From Acanthaster planci (lineage: Eukaryota > Echinodermata > Asteroidea > Valvatida > Acanthasteridae), in assembly GCF_001949145.1 (NCBI RefSeq), contig NW_019091522.1, positions 537,159 through 601,158 on the forward strand: a DNA stretch of 64,000 nucleotides. The letters run 5' to 3'. Position 1 is the stretch's first letter, and each line of letters begins with the position of its first letter. The translations under genes were made by a program, and so were the position numbers. Below are positions 37,605 to 48,127 of the stretch, one piece after another. The notes under the pieces were generated by a model. The model made no database searches. It worked only from the letters and a program-made list of their open reading frames with translations, and was not told the DNA's origin.

Positions 37605-39136
37605 TTTAGTATAATCCACAGAGGAACCTACCTGGTACCTTCAGAAGTCTACGTTCATGTGGAATTGTGGATTAAAATCAGAGACTTGTTCCATTCACTG
37701 ATGCTGTTAACTGTCTGGTATCCTGTCTTCATGCTGTGCCATATACTTGAGCAGTACTAGTACAATGCTTAAATGCAATAGGTCCATCAAAATACTTTGT
37801 GGAAACTTGAGTTATATGACACCGGACTTGTCATGTGACAAGGCTTTACATCTAGCAAAGTCTGCAGCTGAGTGTTCGCCTGAACAATCACAGAGTGTGC
37901 TTGTTGTAGTAATGTCTCACTGGAAATCTGGAGAACTTTTCCAAATTTCATCCTTGCTTCCATCCCATGTTTGTCTCCGTCATTGAAATCACTTGTTGGC
38001 CTGTATTTTGTTCAAACTAAATGAAAATATTTTGGTCAATAGCATACAGTTTGATACTCAACTTGCCAAAAACTACTAGAAATTTCAAAATCAGCAGATT
38101 AAAAACGAGGCACGTTGTAGACAAAGCCAGGATTCAGCAACTGGTCGTGCAGCAAATGTAGGCGACATGTGCTTCTGCCATTAAATTAACACACCTCTAC
38201 ACTCAAATAAGACTTGTTGGCATCGTATAAACAGAATAATTATCAGAAAGTGATATCGATCTTCGACATTGTCGATGTGGAGCCAAGATAAAAAGGAAAA
38301 ACCCCAAAATGTAAGTTGTTTAGGTGAGAAACTAAAAATGATTGATATTTTCATGTCGGGTTTGGGATGTCATCAGGAAAAAAACTCTCACTGGACCCAC
38401 CTTCATGAAAAAAAAAATGATGACGAACAATTTTGTATGCAGCCTTATCACAAGCCTTCAGGTAATTAAGAATGGATGGATCTGCAGGCATGAAATTATT
38501 GCGCAACATGGCAGAGACCGCGAACACATTGAAAATTGTAACCAACAGAGTGAATAAACGATGAGATTCACAAAGGTGGTTGGATGAGGGTTGGTAGACT
38601 GGGATCCTACCACGCTTGTACACTGATAAGATGACACAGACCTGTTGTCACACTGTAGTTTGGGGATTCCAACCTGCCCTTAGGGGGTATCTTGTGGGTC
38701 ATCACTTTTTGTGATTTGTGCAGTTTAGAGAAGACATGGTTAACTTGCCTTTTTGAACCGTGTTCTCTATTCATTTTCAGGGCAAACTCACACAAGAAAT
38801 CTTTCCTCTGTGCTGCAACGAGCTTTATGACCAATTGACTATACATCATAAGGCCTTCAACTCTTCCTTAACATTTATGTAGTACTGGAGAAGTAACACT
38901 TCCACAAAATATAAATGTTGGGTGCAACCACTTGATCTGCATGATCACTCCATCACAACGTGATTTCAGTCAATCCTGTAGAAAAAAATCCGAATTTACA
39001 ATTTTGTATAAAAAAACCATCTTCTCAAAACCATTAACATCAAAGACAGGCACTGTCTGATGGAGAAGTATGTAATTGAGAACCTGCAGATCGACCAACT
39101 GCACCCAGGTATTTCAAATGCTGAACTGTCTTCCCG
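37605..39136 (-). other. Downstream flank and probable 3' UTR of PPCS
   Basis: No coding exon recognised. The region follows the PPCS stop on the minus strand. No single convincing poly(A) signal could be chosen. Short frames on both strands overlap here without coding character. Confidence 0.4.
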
Positions 39137-39313
39137 TCAGTCGCTTGAGTTGTTGACAATGAACACAGTGTGTTTGGTGACCAGATCAGGTATAATAAGC
39201 TCCTCAATGATGCAGGACCAACTTTTGTCTGTGATGGACAGCTTCTGGTATTCTTCCGGTGTTACCATGGTTACCCACTCGTTGCGCTCCTCTAGAATAT
39301 TAGCTATAACCAC
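39137..39313 (-). CDS. PPCS: PPCS exon 6 (C terminus and stop)
   Basis: Begins [20 protein letters not shown] after a GGCAG acceptor and runs to [14 protein letters not shown] and a TGA. The end is shorter and divergent relative to vertebrates, as is usual for this terminus. Confidence 0.9.
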   Translation of the reverse strand: MVIANILEERNEWVTMVTPEEYQKLSITDKSWSCIIEELIIPDLVTKHTVFIVNNSSD

Positions 39314-42300
39314 CTGCCATCAAAGCACAACAAATAAGTAGAACCAAAATAAGTAGCATTGTTATGATCCTGTACCTATACAAAAAAATAAATCAATTGA
39401 TTGGACTGGAGATTCAAATTTTGCATCCATGTGCACCAACATCCAACACCTGTTTAGTTCGACAGTGAAGAAACATTTAGACATTGGATATTTTTTAACC
39501 ACTCAAAGTAGTTCATGGTAACGATACCCATGGTCAATGGTATCAACATTATTTTCCACCTATTGTTCAACAACAGCTTGTCCTAGGCACGATATAATTT
39601 CAGCCGAAAATAATGACATTTTAAAACTACAAAATGCAACAATTTTTTACAACGCTGAGCTTTACAAAGACTAACTGATGGAGGTTATTCTCTCATGGCT
39701 TGAATTGATACTTCTTAAGACATCTTTGATTTTTTGGAAACCTACCCTTTTTTACACATATCCACTAAAACACCATAGACCAGATCAAGTGTCTATGCTG
39801 ACCTCAATGGGTATCACTCAAGCATAGGGACAGAAGACAGACGTCACCTGGTACTGCACATGGAATTCACCAAGACGTGGTTAAACGTCCTATGTAAGGG
39901 GGTACACAAAATCCCTGTACATCATCATCAGGATATCAATCCACTTGACAAAGACAACCCCCTCCTCAAAACCATCCTCTCCCCAACATACAAGTATGCT
40001 ATAAACCACAGCGGTCCTCCACTCTTTTAACCAAGCAAAAACAAGTTCACCTGGGAGCAAGGTTGAGTGGAGTTACAGTTAACCATAATTTGACTAACAT
40101 CATCCAAAGACAGAGTGGTTACACTACTTAATGCAACTAACCGGAACTAGACCTTAGAGGCACTGGTGTGGCACTGTTCTCAATACCTTTGTTTTATGAG
40201 AAAGCACAAAGGGAACCAATGACCATGCAAAGGGGTGGCAACCACAAGCGATAAATGCAAAACCCACCAGAAAATATGGCCATGTTCTTTCATGACAAGT
40301 TCCAGTGCAGTTCTTGAAGCATGACTGTGGCCCATCTGGGCACTGTAAAGAGCTACTGACCCAAGGTCGGACCATTTTATCATTTAAACTCAAACTTGCT
40401 AAAGCACTGTCCTCTCCAGCACAAAGTACATCAAGTACCACTTTTCCAACTCTACTGTGTTAGATTTGCCAAACACCCTACCTGGTGGTTGTACTTTTCC
40501 AAGGCTTGTCTGGCCTTGTCCAACAGCAACGACCGATCCGTCTCCAGTTTGAACGACACAACAAAGGCCTCTGGGGCCCAGTGGCGAACCAACGGAGTCA
40601 GCATCTTGGGCACCACATGGAGGGTGATGTTAGGTGGACCATCGGCTGATTGAATTTTGTGCTCAATCTGCAATCAGAGAAGACATCTTGGATTGATGGA
40701 AAGAAAGGATTCAAGTAGTGTTTATAAACCACACCCATTCATCCTAATGTCAATCACTGCATTATCTACAATGCTACTTGATGTGATATCTACCACCGTC
40801 GGGACAGTTACCCACTGACATCCATTCACAGGGACGTTGTTACTAGTTAACACAGTGCCCTCTGTCAGTTGTACATGGAGACCACACTATGAAATGGTTA
40901 CTAAGTTTCTTTACAAATTTGCTGGCTATACCAGCACTTTGATTGTGCCATCTTCTTCAAGTTGACCCGCTAGGCGGTGGCAAATGAAATAAACACTTGC
41001 ACTGCAGCGACCAAACAGAAAAGTTTTCAAGATTTACAAGAACTCACCATTTCCTGGCTAGGGATGTAGAAGTCTGACACGGCCGCGGCAAGGTAGAACA
41101 TGGCATGGGTACCTGCAAAGGACAGAGCCTCAGCGGCAGCCTGGAGGAGGTACAGGTACTCCTGTAGTACCGTGAACTCAATTAGGAGGAGGCTGTTGGA
41201 GGCCTGGACCTCCTTGTAACCTTGCAGGATGGACAGGAGCTTGGGGAATTTCTCTTGGTTGGCTGGGGGGTTGACAGGGGAAAAAATTGATGTGGCGCCT
41301 AGCAAGGTGAAGTTATGCCACCTATTTCTGGTCACACATGTGTAACTTTTCAGGATAGAGAGATGTTATTGAGGAAATTCTCTTGGCCAGCTGTGAAAGA
41401 GACAGCGTGAAATAATTGATCTGTGGCCCTATACTGTGAAATAATGTCACAGATTTTTGGTAATGCCCTGCTGGAATCTCTTGGAATAGGGGCAAGTTAC
41501 ATGTAAGTTGATAAGTCATAGTTAACTGTCACTTGACTAACACCAACTGAAAGATAAATGGCTAGACTATCTGGTCAATTATACTGAGCAACGCCCCCTG
41601 GACATGTTTGCATCACTGCTTATCCTTGGCTTTTTTCATGATTCCTATAAGAAAATCCAGCAGCCATAACTAGAAGTCATTACTGCAGTGGCAACATGCT
41701 TGTGTGCAGACAGTAATACACATAAATGCGGGTATTGTTGTGTGCCGCAGTGCACTGCAGCTCACATTTTAAGAATATGCATTTGAGTGTGGTACCACTG
41801 ATATAATCACTTCAGTCATGGGGCCTGTAGCACTGCTCAAGTTAGCAGAAAAGTCAAGCTTACTATAGCAAAAAATTTTGCTAACCGTAAGCACTACTTT
41901 ACAGTTACACTCTCATAGAGATTTCCATTGTTCTGTCACATTAAGCGAGGTACATTTAAGTATGCCTTTAGCCATGCTAACTGCTTATGGTCTTTATGAA
42001 ATACAAGGAGTCTGTTAACGTAACATTGTGTGCTTAGCAATGCCATAAAATTTGGCCCTGGTCTTGGTTGGAAATAGGGTATTGTGATCTGGGTTAACAT
42101 CAGGACTGGAACTCTCTCTCACCAACTATTTGTTGTGTGCCATCTGGATCTTTCCGTATGTCCAATATATCAGTCAATCTGGTGTTGGCAAGGTGGCGTT
42201 CATAGGGGATTAGTGTCTTGTGCCTATGTAGGAAGATCACGGCGTATCCTTCTGAAAGGAACTGTGTGCTCACTGCATTAAGGAAATTCCTCTTTCACAC

Positions 42301-45300
42301 TAAGTTAAACAATAATTACCAGAACCATGGCCTGGAATCAGATACATTCTCTGGACACTCCTTCGGTACCCACCCACAGAACTTGTAGCTCTTCTAATGT
42401 CATATATCTTATCTCTTGCAGGGTGTGCAGTGTTCAGTATGTTGGAGAGACTAAGAACACTCTCGAGAAGCGTTTCTATGGCCATAGATCTACAGTCAAC
42501 ACCAAATGACTAGATACCCCTGTAGGCCACCACTTCAACCATCCTAACCATTCTATGTCTAACATGATCTCACAGGGCATAGAATTACTTGGGTTCAGTA
42601 AAGATGCTGTTCGCTTCAACAGGGAGAAGCATTGGATCAAACCCCTCTGCACCATACAACCCCACGGCCTGAACATCCAAGAGGGAACCTACTAATTAAC
42701 ACTCTTTTCTTTCCCTCTTTTTTGTCAGCAGATAATTACCCCCCTCCCACTTGGGGTCCAGTTCCATCCATTGTATTTTTTCTTTGATCTCTTCCCACCT
42801 TACATTCCATTGTTATTCAATCATGGCTTTTATGCACTCCCCTTTATCCTGTGCCCCCTCATCCAGCCTGCAGCTGTCTTGACCTTTCCTTTTGTCCTCT
42901 TGCATTCATCCATGCTTGGTTGATTCCCCATTTGTTTGTTTGTCCTGTCCACTTGTCATTTTGCCTTTGAGAAAGATTCTGCTAGGATCGAAATGTCAGG
43001 CCCTCCATATTTTGAGATTTAAACAATTTCAAACAATTTTTGCCAGCATCCTGAGGCAGCACCATCTGAGCCTAATTCAATAGGCACCTTACTGAATCCT
43101 CAAAAGGTTTTCTCTGTGCAGGAACCAGTGGCACATATATTTACTTTGTATTTTTAACAAGTACAGTAATTACATTACATGAACTCGCACCCGCCTATGC
43201 TCTTTTTTTCTTGCCCACTTCTTTCATTTTTAGATTTTTTTTTCTGGTCACTGTATCTTGACCTTTTTCATCTAATAGCATAATAGCTATAGATGCAAGT
43301 TTGGAACCTGTTTAATATCTGAAGGCTTCTTCACTTTTGAAAACAAATGACAAGAGTACAGACAAATCAACTGCCGTCTTGGAAAAACACACCGTGGTCA
43401 AAGAAATTATTAACAGCCACAGGAAAAGGACCTATTCATTTCTGTTATTTCAAGAAGCATACAGAGCAAATAAAACAATGCATGCAGTTGCCAGGCGCTA
43501 TCTTCATCAATCCTAAAAAATCTTCTCACGCCTTCTAGTGGATAATGAAACATCCTGGAGGGTTAACATGCAACAATGGATGACACACACCAAATCTAAG
43601 CTCATAAAACTCATTATGCTAAAAAATATCGAATTTCATGACACAAAACCCAAACGTGACTCATTTGAAGAGAATCATTTCATGTCCACAACAGCATTTG
43701 ACATTCAAATGCGTATGTTTATAGTAAACCTCAGAGCGACAAAAATTTTAACAGGAGCTTTCTAAAACCTGCTCCTATCTTATATTTTTTGGTGTATCCA
43801 CAATACACTCCTTGTTCAGGCTTGATGTCATGCCTATCATACAAAAGTATCTACATTCTGGAGTCCAATGACAAATGTCAGGAAAAACAGGGACTCAAGG
43901 TTCTTTGGGTTAACGCACTTACATCACTCAAAGCAAATATTTCACCTTTCTGGAATTTACTAGGTTTGCCACCTATTGTGAAACTATCTCTGTACAAGGA
44001 AGTGAAAAAGCTGAAAAACATTATTGGATACACACTGTTCAGAGAAATCACACAACTTCTGCCTCAGGCAACTGGTGCTTATGGTGTTTGGACATTTACA
44101 CCCACACGAATGACTGTCTGGTGGCTACTCTAATCTGACAGGCAACCTCCATTGATGCCCGAGTATTTCAGCCAGGCCTGCTGCCCAGTAAAGAGAGCCC
44201 AGAATTGTGAGGTGTTGCGTAATTTCCTTTGTTCCCAGTGGCGTCTTTTCAAACGTGGCTGGATTTGCATGCAGTGGTACTGTATTGCTCATCAATGGGG
44301 AGCTGGAGCACTTTTGCCTGCGATGCTAATCCGCTGGCGCGCTGTGCTAAAAACAATGGTATACTGTTTCAAAACAATGACGGATTACCTCCGATAAATG
44401 CAAACTGAAAAATGATGGCAATTCCCAGCAGCTGGTCTTTTGTTCTGAGTATGGTCTTTTGCTATAAGGCCCAGCTCTTTTGTCCAATTTCGGGCACCCC
44501 AGCTATGCATACAAACCCAAGGTACCCAAAACCGGGTTCCCGGCAGCATATGGTTAAACAAGAAAAATAGTTTCTGCTACTATGTTCTTGGGGGAAGGGC
44601 AACCCCCAGTCACTTCCTGTTGGTCCTACCTTCCCTATAAATTAGTGGGCAGGACTAGTCAACACCAAAATGCACACTTTGTTTTTTGACTAAATAAAGG
44701 ATATTCGGCAGACGCTGCACCTCTTTTCCCAGAGCTGAAGTTATCGATGAAACGAACCATCTTGTTCTCCAGAGGTACAGCAGTTCCCCCAGACTGAATG
44801 CAACCACACACAACAAAGGTTCACACAGTCTTATTATTTTTAACGGTTGAATACAAAGGCTTCAATGTTCAATTAAATATAACAGTTGATAACTAAAAGT
44901 TTAAATTCACCCTAAGTAGACCTCCTTTTGTTGACGGATACTTTAAGAGGTAGCCCTGGCATTTTCTTGCATCATGACTTCCCACTGAAATGGGGTTCTA
45001 CTCAGGGGACGCCCCTTGGCATGGTTCTAGGGGTACAAGTAAGCCTAGCATCACAATTAACTTAAGGGGGGAGAATTTTTTGTACAACAGAAGCATCTAA
45101 CCATTGAAACACAAGTACATGTAGGTCTGAGGACAATCCTTACTTTCTACCTCTCAACGACAGTGACCAACTACAGTGCAATTTGACCAATTAAAATGTA
45201 GTTTTCAGTTGAGGACAAAAGGAAGATAAAACAAAAGAGATGGGAACCACGCTGTAATTGGTTAAGCTGTCTTTCCGCTGACAACAATGACCTTTCAACT

Positions 45301-47170
45301 GACATGACTGAGAGATGGCACTTGCTGTGAGTCTTCCATGGTTGTGGGCTACATAAAATGTAGCAAAAATTTCATCAGCTATAACTAGTGTAAGTTAAAG
45401 GACCCCCTCCCAATCATCCGAAATATATCCTAAAACGACTTGTGAAATCTTCAGGCTTAAATATTTTTGAAAGCGCAAAATTTCCAAACGATTGATGTAG
45501 CAAACTTTGAGGATTTTGTATTTGGTGTTTCTATATATAGAAACTTTCAGACTCACCTCAATACAGGTAGATGCCAGTGACATTATTTTGCCAAACTGCT
45601 GGGTTAATTTTCTAGAAAAAGGGCAGGGTTTTGAGGGAAATTATGGGTTGAAAGTGACCACATTACCATAGGCACCGTGAAAGCACACATCCACTGAAAA
45701 TAAAATAGCGACATTGTCAAACTTACTTGGTAGGGTGTCTTTGGTTGGTTATGAAAAGTTTCATTACAAAGCCGATCGCTGATTGGTCGAGATGAGCCAA
45801 CTGGGATGTAAGAGTATTGACGAGAACAGCCAAAGCTGTGATGTAAAAGTAAGCCAAAACTTTTTAGAAGAATTTTGCTGATTGGAGAGTGCTTAATTTG
45901 CATGAACATGATGAATAAAAGACAAAGTTTAATTGGTTTAAAATTTTTTTATGCGGGACTGGTGCTGAGAGCACAAGTACTGACTTCACTGATGAAGGAT
46001 GGAAACAAGTTTTTCTGTTGCAACTTGAGTGAAAAGATTTAGTAGGCTTATTTCATTGAGAGTTTGTAATCTCATCCAAATAGCATGGTGAGACACGCGA
46101 GTACATGTAGGTCTGTTAGACAGAACGGCACACTCATGCAGTCTACTATGTTTCTGTGTCTACTTGACCACTAATGTTGATAGAAATAAGGTTAGAAAGA
46201 TAAGTTTCTCCCACAATTCACTTTTCCACGCCTGACCCAAATTTGGTCATAATTAAGAGACATTGCCAGACTACCACTCTTTTTCAGGGCCGACCTTTAT
46301 TTGTAAAAGTAACTAAAAACAGAGGGGTCCCCAAGTACACAATCCCCAAAGCTTCAGTTATGCATTGTGCAAAATTGGTCTTATTTATGGAAGGGCTGCG
46401 TAGCACCATGATCAGAATATCGACGAAAATATAATATTAATTCAGCGCTCTGAAATATGTGATTGCCGAGCTTTCGGTAACTGAGTACCTTCTTCAGGCC
46501 AAGCAGATTCAGTTCTCAAAAATAACCATTCCTGGTGGTAAGATTTCACAGTACTTCCAGAACTGTAAGGTTTATACAAACCTTACCAATAACAACGTAA
46601 ATAGTCATATCCAACATGGTGCTACTTCAGTTTGCATGAAATGTCTATGCTGTTACACTGATTTTTCCCCTATAATTTCATGAGGTCTCCGAGGATACAA
46701 TGTTGTATTGGATGGGGGGTTCATTTACATTATACCCTTTTAAATGGTGCAATTTATGAAAATTTTCCTTGCCACACCCGTGTCCATGACTACCTGCCTA
46801 GTTCACACGTACACGGTCATGTCAGTTGAAAGGTCATCGTTGTCAGTAGTGCGGCAGCTTCACCAATTACAATGTGGCTCCCATCTCTTTCTGTACAGTT
46901 TTCTTTCGCTCTCGAATTTCTACATATCATGCATGGCCTGAGGCTACTTAAACTTACAGTCACAAGTACGACCCGTGTACCATTCTTCATGTGACCCTCT
47001 GCAAACTCATGCATACGCAGCTTTTTGTCGGCGAAGTCGGCCGGTGGCTCGTGAGACTCGAAAAACACTTCCCACTCATCCTTCTTTTTGTTTTCTGTGC
47101 CCTGAGACAACTTACTACTGCCATCTTTCTCCCGTTCCGTGTTCTGCAGCAAACTTCTAGCAGTGGACAT
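39137..47170 (-). CDS. PPCS: Phosphopantothenoylcysteine synthetase (PPCS), complete, six exons
   Basis: PPCS joins cysteine to 4'-phosphopantothenate in cytosolic coenzyme A synthesis. Minus-strand exons are 47170-46958, 44793-44705, 42265-42123, 41262-41048, 40667-40482 and 39313-39137 (stop TGA). Phases join exactly and give about 340 aa, slightly longer than the roughly 311 aa of the human enzyme because of a longer N terminus. Family marks in order are RVVLVTSGGT (about 65-75), [14 protein letters not shown] (about 84-97, nucleotide-binding loop), GYAVIFLHR (107-115), [13 protein letters not shown] (end of exon 4), and VVSFKLETD and VVIANILE across exons 5-6. The ATG at 47170 was chosen because no in-frame ATG lies upstream in the open frame. 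Five introns: four are GT-AG, while intron 2 (44704-42266) is AT-AC (see separate entry). The gene is divergent from the sulfotransferase at 48110. Highly confident. Confidence 0.95.
40482..40667 (-). CDS. PPCS: PPCS exon 5 (FKLET motif)
   Basis: 186 nt, phase 0 on both sides. Codes [18 protein letters not shown], then [19 protein letters not shown], then SFKLETD and ALEKYNHQ, closely matching the vertebrate enzyme. Confidence 0.96.
41048..41262 (-). CDS. PPCS: PPCS exon 4 (AAAVSDFY motif)
   Basis: 215-nt exon with a CCCCCAG acceptor and an ATG|GTGAGT donor. Codes a helical segment ([18 protein letters not shown]), then [18 protein letters not shown], then the family signature [18 protein letters not shown], whose Ala-Ala-Val-Ser-Asp stretch lies at the active site. 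Confidence 0.95.
42123..42265 (-). CDS. PPCS: PPCS exon 3 (GYAVIFLHR)
   Basis: 143-nt exon between the AC acceptor and a G|GTGAGA donor (enters phase 2, leaves phase 1). Codes [18 protein letters not shown] and continues [16 protein letters not shown], corresponding to the conserved 'GY.VLFLYR' segment of vertebrate PPCS and the more variable loop after it. Confidence 0.92.
42327..42695 (+). pseudogene. Penelope-like element remnant: GIY-YIG endonuclease domain
   Basis: Plus-strand frame, opposite to PPCS, coding [19 protein letters not shown] followed by a basic segment ending in GHRSTV, then [14 protein letters not shown], then [11 protein letters not shown] and [11 protein letters not shown] before a TAA. 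The IYL..C..C..QYVGET pattern with the following Arg/His and 'REKHWI' residues is the C-terminal GIY-YIG nuclease of Penelope-like retroelements. One in-frame TGA (about 42508-42510) breaks it, and the reverse transcriptase part is absent. It sits inside the AT-AC intron only about 60 bp from PPCS exon 3. Confidence 0.8.
42965..43012 (+). ncRNA. Degenerate hammerhead-ribozyme-like motif at the 3' end of the Penelope-like element
   Basis: The sequence GATTCTGCTAGGATCGAAAT forms a stem-loop (GAT..GATC) followed by GAAA and then TGTCAGG; the flanking GCC/GGC can pair. This mirrors helix II, the GAAA core and the cleavage site of the hammerhead motifs found in Penelope-like elements. The CUGAUGA core strand is not intact (TTTGAGAA instead), so it is probably inactive. 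Confidence 0.35.
43081..44700. other. Remainder of PPCS intron 2, no gene recognised
   Basis: Four consecutive plus-strand frames between 43347 and 44397 are open for 63 to 114 codons each. They do not join into a known domain and change frame at each junction. They might be a decayed element but could not be assigned. Confidence 0.35.
44705..44793 (-). CDS. PPCS: PPCS exon 2 (SGGT and NFSSG motifs)
   Basis: 89-nt exon after a CAG acceptor (phase 0). It codes [18 protein letters not shown] and [11 protein letters not shown] plus two bases of a Glu codon. There is no GT where the reading frame requires the exon to end; instead the sequence GA|ATATCCTTTA follows, a perfect U12-type AT-AC donor. 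Confidence 0.93.
44794..46957 (-). other. PPCS intron 1
   Basis: GT-AG intron of about 2.2 kb, AT-rich. No nested gene or definable element seen. Confidence 0.7.
46958..47170 (-). CDS. PPCS: PPCS exon 1 (71 codons)
   Basis: Encodes a charged, lineage-specific N terminus (MSTARSLL.. then a Lys/Glu-rich stretch), then a conserved helix ending in [11 protein letters not shown]. It ends on a clean ACT|GTAAGT donor in phase 0. An ETS-like ACTTCCG sits about 110 bp upstream at 47280-47286 in the shared promoter region. Confidence 0.93.
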
Positions 47171-48109
47171 CGTCAACGTACGGTACTGTATGAACTTTCC
47201 GGTGGTTTGTGTCCAAATGACTGTCACTGGTTAATTACACGTACGTAAGCTACTGACTAGCTAGCGGCTATGCTGTAACCACTTCCGCACCCCCAGCCGC
47301 AGCCAACTACACGTAGTTGATTCCGATTCAAGCATGTCTAGTGAGGGCGTTCTTTTCACTTTATGCAGCTTCAGCTCATGCGTTCACTGCACTAGTTGTA
47401 TTTTTTTAAACAAATGAATACAGTACAGTACAGAAAACGTTTAAACCTGTTTATTTATTGTTAATTTCTGATCACACCAAGGGTCTCCAAAAAGACTTTA
47501 AGTCCATCTAAAATCAATCCCCAGATAAAATGATGAAAAATTGAAAACGGACAAATAAAAAGCATTGTCTAAATCCTTCAATAATTGGAAAACAAATAAT
47601 TTTTATTCGCCCTCCTTTGACACGGTGTCGGGGAAGCAAAAGACTAAAAGATAATTCATGAAAAAAAGAAAGAAAGCAAAACCCCAAACGAAGAGGAAAC
47701 CCCCGTATCTCCCATATCCTGGCATTATAACGCATGCTCGGCCGATGCCCATTGAAGTCTACACAATATGAAGGTTGCGCTAAGGTAAGCCCTACAGAAA
47801 TACTTCAATAAAAGAAAATCTATCAACTGACCACAAACGAAGACTGGACTCGACTGGACAGGTCCTTGGTCTGGCGCACAATAGTTGGTTAATCTTCAGA
47901 CAAATCGAGTGTTACGTAAGACGGCCCAAACAGGACAGAGCTGAAAAGAAGGGCAATCCATTGGAAGCCCAGGAAACAACCCGAAGGAGAAAGTAAATAC
48001 TACCGTGCAGCCAACGGTCTTGAGAAGGAAAAGATGCTGCAGCAAAATGATCTGATCATCCACACTTGTACCGCATTTTGATTTTTGGAGCAGCCCGTTA
48101 AATTTCAAA
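47171..48109. promoter_or_regulatory. Shared divergent promoter region of PPCS and the sulfotransferase gene
   Basis: 939 bp separate the two start codons, transcribed outward in opposite directions. No TATA box is evident near either start. The PPCS side is GC-richer, with an ETS-like ACTTCCG (47280-47286) and CCCCCAGCCGCAGCC-type sequence. The arrangement suggests a bidirectional promoter, but transcript starts are not visible. Confidence 0.5.
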
Positions 48110-48127
48110 ATGATGTTTCGCAGAAAG
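48110..48127 (+). CDS. Sulfotransferase exon 1 (six codons, cytosolic tail)
   Basis: Codes MMFRRK and ends on AAG|GTAAGC in phase 0. The short basic tail directly precedes the membrane helix in exon 2, as expected for a type II Golgi protein. The 5' UTR extends leftward by an unknown length. It was chosen as start because phase, charge and donor all fit and because exon 2 itself begins inside the helix without a suitable in-frame ATG before its acceptor. Confidence 0.75.

Larger units (their letters stand above)
42266..44704 (-). other. U12-type (minor spliceosome) AT-AC intron in PPCS
   Basis: 2439-nt intron. The 5' end is ATATCCTTTA, the textbook U12 AT-AC donor. Near the 3' end is TTCCTTAAT (42285-42277), matching the U12 branch consensus TTCCTTRAY, with the branch A about 12 nt before the terminal CAC (42266-42268 on the plus strand). 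Splicing GA|A across it restores [14 protein letters not shown], which matches the conserved PPCS sequence without a gap, whereas no GT-AG pair does. The intron carries a Penelope-like element remnant at 42327-43080. Confidence 0.9.

Noticed and set aside
43347-44397. Four adjacent plus-strand frames in PPCS intron 2, considered as a broken transposase
   Set aside because: Translations show no catalytic motif and cannot be linked to a known element.
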